Source: Phlebotomus papatasi
Taxonomy: Eukaryota; Arthropoda; Insecta; Diptera; Psychodidae
Direction of reading: 5' to 3'
Assembly: GCF_024763615.1 (NCBI RefSeq)
Contig: NC_077223.1
Span: 72,540,627 to 72,604,626, forward strand
Length of the DNA: 64,000 nt
This document shows positions 56,033-64,000 of this stretch, piece after piece. A program made the translations under genes and the position numbers. The stretch's first letter is position 1; each line of letters opens with the position of its first letter. Below the pieces are notes generated by a model. That model worked only from the letters and a program-made list of their open reading frames with translations, was not told the origin of the DNA and did not search any database.

Positions 56033-58289
56033 GCCTTATGGCTGAAGACTGTCAGTAGACTTGTTCCTAATGTACTTTTTCAGTTCAATGTTTTTCTATG
56101 TTTCTTTAAGTATAAATTCCTCCAAATCTATGTTAGGTTAGTATTATAATTTATTAACGTATCATTTTCCTTTAATTTTTGATGTTTTTGTAGTTATATT
56201 TGCAAAGAAAAATGCAAAACTAAATTCACTGAAAACTTTAGAATTTAGACCAATTTTCGATGTTTTCGCTACATTTGTTACGTAAAATCTATTAGTTTAC
56301 CGTAACCTCAGTACAAACTAAGATTATAAATATGCAATAGTGATAATAATTAACTTGAAACTAAAGGAAAATCCATTAAATTAAACTGAACATTGCATAA
56401 GTGTCATATTTTTCGTAAGGGTCTGGTTTAGTCAGGTTTCAAATTTTCGATGTTTCCTCATAAGATTTTTATTATATTTCGGACTTTGTGTACGAGTATT
56501 TCATTTTAAAATAATTTGAGGTCAAAACCCGTAGCTTTTAAAATGTTGTAGACGAAATTTTAACATATTCTGAATTATTGTTTTAAGTATAATGGCATTC
56601 AATGTAAATTTTCGATGTTTTCCCAATATAAGTGTATGCACATAGAGGTGATAGGGCTGCATTTAATACATCATTTTTCGCATATTTCTAAAGGAAACTG
56701 GGCTTTAAAGTAATGTAATCTAAATAGATAAAACAATTACAAAACAAATATCTAAATTAAATTATGACTAAGTTATTCTCTTTTTTATAAATTAACGAAA
56801 ATAAGCGTTTTCATCGCTTTTCCCAATATCACTATAACGTAAATCTTTTTCTAAAAAAGCATTTTACGATAGTTTTAATTGTTTTACTCAACAATATCTA
56901 CAGAACACGCTTTTAACATTACGCTTACGTATGATAGTTCTGTAAAAAATACATTTCGTTTAAAAAAAACTAAAGGAGAAAAAAAAATTCTTCTTGCGAC
57001 ATATTCAGTTTTTGTATATTTCAAAAGTCTCTCTATTAAATGAACTCATGAAATTCTGACTCATAGGTATGTTTCAGCTCTGAATAATAAATAAACTTGG
57101 CAAAACCACAAGTTGTTATATGGATAGTTTTTGTAAGTGAAAACCACAGTAAAGTTTGCTTGCATCATTTCATGTGCTGTATAGTGCATAAAGTTTGTTG
57201 AGAAGTTGATTAAACTGTGAAAGGCGTCAAAATATTTTATAATTGAGCACAAACTGCAATCAGGTAGAGAACGAAACATATACGAAACAAGGTGGAACAT
57301 TTCTTTTGATAATGAATGACCCCTCAGTGGCTCTTTTTCATTTGTTCTCTCCATGTAATCCTCAGTCAAAAGATCACCATCACCCAAACTTCTAATTATG
57401 AATCATCAATGGTGATCATTAATCAAATTTATGTATCGTAAAATAATGTGTAGTTTTGACAATAGAACGAGCACCGAATTAATTCATCAGAGATTGAAAA
57501 GAATCTTCTCTCGCCACTCAATGAATGAAAACTCTATTGAACTGTGTGACACACTTGATTAATTAATTATTCGAGCATCGTAAATTGGAAATAAATAAAT
57601 TAACGACTAATTTGAGGCGCCACAACAACACCAAGAAAATCAATTAATTGTGGGAAGAAAAGAAACTCGAATTAAAAAATTATATGGTCGTATGAATTGA
57701 TTTTCATCGTCTCGCATCTCACTTTGAGAATGATCTTTGAGAATGTGGATCAGTTTTTTTTTACCTCTTGAAGACAATGAGCATTTTCGAATAAAAATCC
57801 TTATGTGGAAAAAAATTCCCACAGTAAATTTGTGGATGCTGAGGCATAGGATGATTTATTACGCGTAGAAAATGTGGTTGGATCATGTGGTAGAAAAAGG
57901 CACCTGCACTAATGGAATAATTGCGCAATCGTGTCTCCCCAAGAGACTGGAAACTTAAGCAGAAACCACGAAGAGACAAAAAAAAAAAGAAAAGAAACAT
58001 AATCCACCAATTTAGATGCGTAATCAGCTTTGGGTTTAAGGTGTTTCAATTTAAGACCAGTAAGTCAGAATGCCACAAAAAATAATCACGACTATTTGGA
58101 GTTTGTGGCTTTTTTTACGGGCTATTTTAGGGGAGAATCGATACAGGATTTTTCATTAAATGAGTTCTGAAGAATCTCCTACTGAAATCTTGAGTTGTCT
58201 TTTCTCTTTTTTTTTCTCTCTCTCTCACAAACTTATTTTACCGAACTTTTATCTTCAATCTACTCAAAAGGCATTCCATAAATTTTCAG
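56033..58289. other. AT-rich spacer, then single-copy island from about 57060
   Basis: The minus frame 57061-57387 (108 codons) has no well-placed ATG and no domain. At 57540-57660, ttaattaattatt, ataaattaacgac and tcaattaattgtg give a cluster of homeodomain-like words. A CT-rich run at 58201-58226 leads to the acceptor at 58289. Confidence 0.35.
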
Positions 58290-58436
58290 TCCGCCGAAGA
58301 AGTGTATTTCCAGAGGAAGATCCCAGCCACCAGAAACACCACAAAACAACGATTAGTGCCCCTCGATTTCAGCATCAACTTTGCCAGTGACGAAGAAAAT
58401 TCAAGTGAAAGAAATTTAGATTACAGCGTCCATTAA
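58290..58436 (+). CDS. Possible 3'-terminal coding exon, 48 codons plus stop, unknown protein
   Basis: After a CT-rich tract (58201-58226) and an acceptor ccataaattttcAG (ending 58289), codons from 58290 read SAEEVYFQRKIPATRNTTKQ, continue with VPLDFSINFASDEENSSER and end in TAA at 58434-58436. The mix of charged and polar residues, with few F/L/K runs, is much more coding-like than typical frames here. The frame is open upstream to 58194 but has no ATG, so an upstream exon would be needed; I could not place one. A different plus frame starting ATG 58160 also crosses. No domain is recognised. Of the unlisted frames this is the best exon candidate, yet chance is not excluded. Confidence 0.22.
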   Translation, partial: SAEEVYFQRKIPATRNTTKQRLVPLDFSINFASDEENSSERNLDYSVH

Positions 58437-58571
58437 TTGTGTAAAACTTATCTCTTTGAATTCTCAAGTGTTTTTCTGGCGTTTTTTTCTGGCGTTTCGG
58501 GGATTCAGAGTATAAACTTTTGACTTTTTGGTGAGATTTGCCTGGGAAGTATTTCTTAATTGTGAATCTTT

Positions 58572-58596
58572 CATGATCACAGCTTCTGTGATCATG
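58572..58596. repeat. Perfect 11-bp stem hairpin
   Basis: catgatcacag, ctt, ctgtgatcatg. An exact inverted repeat with a 3-base loop, 136 bp after the possible stop codon at 58436. Could be a structured 3' UTR element or a dimeric binding site. Confidence 0.6.
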
Positions 58597-58694
58597 TAAT
58601 TAAGTAAACCATGTTCAATATAATCCTTGTATATCTCTCAATGAAAATTCTATCTATGATAATTTCAATTATCTTTTACTTTTAGTATGTTATA

Positions 58695-59025
58695 CAGTAG
58701 AGTCTCCTAAATTCGAACGCTCGGGGGGTATTTTTGACATTTCTCACCTCCCAAATTCGAACGATTTTTTCAAAAATAACGAAATTTGTGTGAGATTAAA
58801 TTGGACTTTGAATCAAATTCCCGTACTTTCTCGCAAGTCTTTTAGTGGTAACATTCTTCCTTTTCATTTTACACGACCATAATGTATGTAAACATTCAGG
58901 AAGAAGCACATAAATATGATTTTCATTCATCAAGAATACGAATTTTCTCACATAACCTCACAATTGACATTTTGAATCCAAACGGCGTTCGAATTTGAGA
59001 GATTCAGATTTGAGAGACTCTACTG
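58695..59025. mobile_element. Pogo/Tigger-like MITE family I, copy 2
   Basis: cagtagagtctcctaaattc then gaacgctcgg; right ttcgaatttgagagattcag then atttgagagactctactg. TA at both ends (58693-58694, 59026-59027). The cgttcgaatttg sub-terminal words repeat twice per end. The body includes caccataatgtatg-like unique sequence. No intact transposase. Confidence 0.85.
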
Positions 59026-59183
59026 TAGGTCAATTTAACGCCTTTCTCAAACCTATCAATACTTTGTAAACTATTGAGTAGTTTTCGATATAAACCAACT
59101 TTAAATTTTCAATTTGAAAAATTTCACGTCACCGAATAGTTGACCATATTAACTTTTAGGAATTGGAGAGAAAAAATCACATA

Positions 59184-59617
59184 GGGTAAGTGTACCAAAT
59201 TCCGGCCAGCTTGCAATTCCGGCCACATTTTTGTCTCTCGAATTGTCATGAATTTTTAGTTTTTGCATACTCTAGATTATACAATTAAAAAAAAATAACA
59301 ACAAAAAAATGTCGGTTCGGCAAACAAAATGTTGTGAAAAAGACATTATTGGGAGAATTTCGGATCGGCAAGGACCTATTGGAATGAAGGTGGCCGAAAT
59401 AGGCCACCAATGCTATTTCTACATTTTTATTCATTTCCAAATGTATTAAGAATGATTTTAGAGTAAATAAAGACGATAAACTGTCTGCAAGGTTCCAAGC
59501 AACACTCCTTAAGAAGAAGGAATGAAAAAAAAATCAATTTATATTAAAAATATTAAATTTCAATCTTGAGACTTTGGCGCTTGCATGCAACTATGTCGAA
59601 ATTTGGCACATTTACTC
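59184..59617 (-). mobile_element. MITE family A, copy 5
   Basis: gggtaagtgtaccaaattcc to atttggcacatttactc, TA both sides (59182-59183, 59618-59619). The right end has decayed more than in other copies. Confidence 0.85.
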
Positions 59618-59647
59618 TATAAGACTGAATTGGCATAAAAGTCTAGT

Positions 59648-59833
59648 AGGAAAAACTATCCCAGTAATAAATATGGGGTAGTTTTAAACACTGATTTTTA
59701 TTTTTACATTATCAGGATCCCTGTAGTATCTTTGATTTCATATAGATTTTGTCCTCTGAAGTCTAATATCTAATTAAAAAAAAATTGCAGTGTTTACAAC
59801 TATCCCATGTTTACTACTGCACCAGTTTCTCCT
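59648..59833 (+). mobile_element. MITE family C, copy 4 (diverged)
   Basis: aggaaaaactatcccagtaa then ggggtagttttaaacactga; right gcagtgtttacaactatccc then gcaccagtttctcct. Aligns to family C in full with many changes; the oldest copy here. Confidence 0.65.
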
Positions 59834-62800
59834 GCAGATATACTGTATTTTCTTATCATTTGCCTTATTTTTCTTTACAATACCATTGTACAACAATTTT
59901 AGGTCTTATATTAATTAATTTTATTCCTAATTTTCACATTTTCATAGTTTTGCAATTTTCTGAACCTATCAAGCGACGAAGCCTATCAACTGATGGTAGT
60001 TTTCACTTTTGCCGAGTATTTTTTTTAACACTTGCAACACTTGAAAAATATTCTTAATATTCGCAATGTTTGTCTCAATTGGTTTTTCGCAAGTCCTTAG
60101 GACTTTTCTATGGTATCTTTTTCATATTCATAGATATCGTAAAGATTTCATATGCTTTATGCCAGTTTAAACATTTAGAGTTCAATAGCAACTTCTGGAC
60201 TTCTTCTGAACATTTGAACTTAATTACACGGGCACGACAGTTGGAAATACAGTTTTTCTTATTAAGGATATAATTCATGTGAGCAACACATAAATAATAT
60301 AGAAGAAGAAAAGACAGGTCCAAGACTTTGAAGAACTTCTAAGTGGAATAAAAATCTTCTTGAAACTTTCGATAAATGTTGGCAAATTCAAAGAACTATA
60401 GAAATTAAATTTACAAAGAGTGAATCACCGCTTCCATAAGCTAAGAAAAGCTTATCTCTCATTTTTGGGGGGGTCCTGAGGAGTGAAGGACAGAGAGAGA
60501 AATGACTTTTCTGAGGGTGTCCTTCAACTCTTTTACAAGTCACTTTTTGGCATATTCATCCAAAGTGTGAGTTTCAAATCAATTTTGGCGGATAGTTCGA
60601 AGGTAAGGTTTCGGTGGGTTGCGTTTTGAGAGACGTAAGGGAGAAAAAAGCGATATTTTATCGACTTTTTTTCTTAGAAGGTATACACTTTTTTCCTGCC
60701 TTCAACCATCCCATAAATATCCACTCGCACCAGCGGATACCCAACCAAAGAAATATCCATTTGGTGTCTGATGGACTCTCTAGCTCATATTTCAAGTGCT
60801 TGGGTTTAGCGCTATAACGCTTGTCTCTTCATTCTGTTGAGTATGTCGATATCAATGTCTATTGTGGTGGTAAATTGTGATATGAATTTTGAATATTTCC
60901 TCTCAAAATGGTTATGTGTGAAATCCACCGAGTATACCATTGATATTGAATGTTCAACACGGAAAGTTTTGTCTTTCATAGGGGTTTGCTAGTTCGGGTA
61001 GTAGTTTATGCCCAATTGTCTCTAGTCTTTTGAACTGAAGCGCCCCCTCGAGCGCACTATCTTTTGGGATATAAGCTGCCGCCGTGATGTTTATTTATTA
61101 ATTCTTCATATTGTTGGAGGAATTCATGATTCATGCCTTGTGTGTATTTGTTACAAATAGAGAAAGACGCCTCATTCCCATCTATCTATCTATATACTTT
61201 TTGTCGTCTTTTTTTTCCTTTCAGTTTGGCGGACTGAAACTGAAATGGTGACGTAAGCTGTTGAGAATTCTTTTTCTCCATCACATTTCACTTTTTCCCT
61301 GCCTCAATATGCCTCATTTCAACATTAAATATTCAATTGATACCCGATATTTTCTCTAGCTTGTGGCAATTTGGTCGATTTCTGAGTATTTTTTAACTAT
61401 AGAAAATTCCAAGGTATGGGATTTTATTTTCTCGAAATTGTAGATATGTAATTACCGTTTGGACACTGGTTAAACTTTCCATCAGCACATTTTCTTATTT
61501 CCCCGAAAATAAAATTGGAGTCCACCTTTTATATTGCGTGAATTATTCAACAATAATCTCCGTCGCTGGAATTGTCTACAACGTAATTTTTTATCACACT
61601 TTGGAGTAGAGAAAAGAGTCAATAACACTCAACACCTGCAATTGCGCGTCACAAATTAAGGTGGTTGGTCCCTTATCTATTCCCGTCACTCCGGTTCTCT
61701 TTTTTTTTGACGCGAGATAAGGTGCACCGTCAGGGTACAGTAAAGGCACATCAGGAAGGTCGGATCGGGACTAAAGAGAGAAGAGTGAAAAATTGGTTTT
61801 AGGTCTCCGGAGCTAACGTCGGGTGCTTGTGTGCACAAAAGCAGAAAGAAATGTACTGCAGCTCTGTGGTCATCGTGGTTCGGGCTGAGTTCGCTGGCGA
61901 CCCGATACACGCACACCAAGATCCCATAGTCACTGGGGCCCACCACTACAGCCACCCATGCACACTCCCAAACCATATACTTCCATGGGTACATTCTTCA
62001 TCTAACACTGGGGAGTCTCGTGAGCTCCACACGGTGTCTTTCTTGCCATCGCAACAACTTCATCATACAATTCATGATGCAGTCAAGCTAATTTGCCACA
62101 AGATCTTTTGTCCTTTTTTCACCCATCACTGCCACAGTGTGACTCCAGTTGGGTCCATTTTGTGAATTTATGTCCTAGAACACGATCACCACCGTGATTT
62201 CTTCAATATTCCCAAGTTCTTCCACTGCACCACCGCGAAGGTTCTTCACCTTCCCGCCTTTTCCGTTTGCATCAGACCCGTCCATAACCCCAGCCCCGGA
62301 CCCTCCCGGACCCGATCAATGTTCGGCGCTGGAATTAATTCACCGAGCCCCAGCGTCTTGGCAGGGATTCTCAACATTGGACATCCCATGAGAGCCCAGA
62401 GATTCCACAGTTTCAGCCTAATGGATTTATTTTTGGACTTGGCAGGTGAAACACGCTTAGCGCCGAGTGAAGAGCACTCTTTGGTGGCTTCTGCCATTGA
62501 TTACATGCGGAGGTAGACAAAAGGAATGACCGCTGAATACTTAATCCCCATTAATTATTCCGCCGGACGTTTTGTACACTGTTAGTAATATCTCTCAAGA
62601 GCTTCTTTTGCCATGTCCAAATCACCAACCGAACTGCATAAATGCAATAGTTATTTTGTATGTATTGTGCAGTGTGGTGATTCATTGCACAATTATAGGT
62701 TAGTCTGTGGCTTTCTAATACTATTTACACTGGATTTACCAAACATGTATCGTGGTGGAGCATATTTGAAAGCTTTCAAAGACATTCCTATTATAGGTAG

Positions 62801-62878
62801 AAGTCTTAAAGTTACTTTTACGACCTAAGAACAATATGACTTCATTTCATTCTAACCATGATACCAAGATATCGCATA
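59834..62878. other. AT-rich spacer, then a 2.2 kb single-copy island
   Basis: The island at about 60430-62620 is the least AT-rich part of the window. It holds overlapping frames on opposite strands: 61686-61994 minus (102 codons, true ATG at 61992-61994), 61827-62165 plus (TTG start) and 62246-62497 minus. None has a recognised domain or splice support, so none is called. The C-rich segment 62220-62330 and gcgccccctcgagcgc at 61041-61056 stand out by composition. Confidence 0.35.
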
Positions 62879-63111
62879 CAGTAGACTCTCGCTCAATCGG
62901 ATCTTTTTCAATCGGGCGAAAAATTTTGTCGACATTTTCACATATAATTATTAAGCTAATTTGCTCAAATTAGCTGTATTTCTACCTATTTTATCGTGAT
63001 TCTTTACAATTGAGCGCTTTTTGTGGAATTTACAAAGGATTTTACGCCCAAATCTATCGATAAACCGGATGACATTTTACCCCAAATGCCCATTTGAGAG
63101 AGAGTCTACTG
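62879..63111. mobile_element. Pogo/Tigger-like MITE family I, copy 3
   Basis: cagtagactctcgctcaatc then ggatctttttcaatcgggcg; right catttgagagagagtctactg. TA both sides (62877-62878, 63112-63113). The shortest of the three. Confidence 0.85.
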
Positions 63112-63113
63112 TA

Positions 63114-63939
63114 TTTAATATTACAGAGGCGTAACTGTACACACAAATTTACTACTCCTGGTGGAGCGGGTGTAATTTATTTCCTTTTTAAAGAAGAAAA
63201 TTAAGTAACAAGAAGGTACAAGAAAAAAACTAAACCTATTCCATCTATATGAAACTTGTGCCTAAAGTTACGCCACTGCGATATCGAACGAATTAGTTAC
63301 AATTAGGAAAAATGTACAGGGCGGTATTCTACTCTTCTGTTTTCTCCTCGCCGGTTGTGATATCGAAAAATGTCGTTCAATTGTAAAATATAAAGATCCT
63401 CCTTCTTTTCATATTTTACTCAACAAAACTACTGCGTAAAGTATTTTGTAAAAAAAGGCAATGTGAAAAATTAGTTCTAGCCGATTTTTAAAAATTATAA
63501 CTCTAATGCTTTTAAAAATATAAGCGTACTCGATTGAATTTTATAATTTAAATATTTAATGAAGATTGAAAATTTAGAGAAAGTTGAAGAGTAAAAAATT
63601 ATATATCTAGTCATACTCGTGTTTAATAAAATGATCGATGAGGCCGTTAAGAATCTCACCTTATATAAATTCAATCAAAAATAATAGATTTAAAGAAATA
63701 CTGTAAAAATAAAATTCTTAAAAAAAATTACATAAAACATTTTTAATTCAAAAAATAATAATAAAAACTGAATGTAAATTACTTCGAGTGATTTAATTCG
63801 CGTATCAAAATCGGTTCTGAAAAATGTGTAATTTATTAAAGTATAAAATACACCCGTGTATAAAAATCATTATTATCCTTTTTGGAAAATTAAAAAACAA
63901 ACTCTTTTAACAAAAGGTTCCTAAGTCTAGAAAACAATA
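63114..63939. other. AT-rich stretch, no gene seen
   Basis: Strongly AT-rich from 63420; no repeats or supported frames. Confidence 0.4.
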
Positions 63940-64000
63940 GGGGAAAGCGCACTACCTTTGGACGACTCAATCTTCGAAAGTTTCATTTATTTCCATGTGT
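63940..64000 (+). mobile_element. Family P, copy 2, cut by the window end
   Basis: ggggaaagcgcactaccttt then ggacgactcaatcttcga matches the left end of family P at 36646. TA at 63938-63939. The rest lies outside the window. Confidence 0.7.

Noticed and set aside
61041..61056. CTCF-like site gcgccccctcgagcgc
   Set aside because: One G+C-rich word resembling part of the motif is not enough; no second site or symmetry supports an insulator.
61686..61994. 102-codon minus-strand frame with a true ATG
   Set aside because: An even longer plus frame overlaps it, no domain is visible and there is no splice or promoter support. Chance in a less AT-rich island is sufficient.

Overview
The window reads as gene-poor, A+T-rich nuclear DNA of an insect, most likely a fly (Diptera); this is inference. 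The supports are a tRNA-derived SINE, many short TIR elements with TA target duplications (Tc1/mariner/pogo type), some with TAA (PIF/Harbinger type), caattg/taatta-rich single-copy islands, and no bacterial or organellar gene organisation. I found no protein gene that I can name. Open frames are short, mostly begin at non-ATG codons and translate as noise. The one recognisable protein homology is a broken pipsqueak-type helix-turn-helix exon (11228-11508) inside a 1.1 kb transposon.

Layout. 0-9 kb: a nested element pair (11-470), a SINE (926-1177) with two fragments, and a minisatellite with a 22/88-bp hierarchy (3650-4695). 9-14.4 kb: dense transposons, namely a pogo-like MITE, the psq-carrying element, a 685-bp TIR element and a composite of four elements (13275-14394). 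14.4-16.1 kb: a single-copy island with one coding-like open frame. 16-20.4 kb: AT-rich DNA with six TIR elements, including a 451-bp near-perfect foldback (19928-20378). 21.1-21.7 kb: a single-copy island carrying a pre-miRNA-like hairpin (21221-21285). 21.8-24.2 kb: at least seven copies of one TAA-duplicating MITE side by side. 25-31 kb: islands alternating with MITEs. 31.8-32.8 kb: a TTAA-flanked element with another MITE nested inside it. 33-37 kb: AT-rich DNA. 38.0-38.9 kb: a degenerate ~157-bp tandem array carrying TGACGTCA (CRE) sites, followed by a 490-bp inverted-repeat element. 40.9-41.6 kb: a TIR element holding a 418-bp palindrome. 42 and 47.4-48.3 kb: two fields of a spaced AACATAACCT box in opposite orientations. 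44.8-46 kb: four MITEs in a row. 48-63 kb: islands with pogo-like and GGGTAAGTGTGCC elements, a possible terminal exon at 58290-58436, and a second foldback copy at 55602-56029.

Overall this looks like intergenic or long-intron DNA. Single-copy islands of roughly 0.5-2.5 kb, the likely home of any enhancers or small RNA genes, are separated by AT-rich beds of MITEs. About twenty short element families are present, most in two or more copies, and their termini fall into a few related sets (GGGTAAG/GGGGAAA, CAGTAGA/CAGTGCC, CACTGAGA/CACTCTTAG, GGGCAG, TGGCTCCGGC). Element bounds were read by eye from TIRs and flanking duplications and may be off by a few bases. All statements about family or host need database searches that I could not run.
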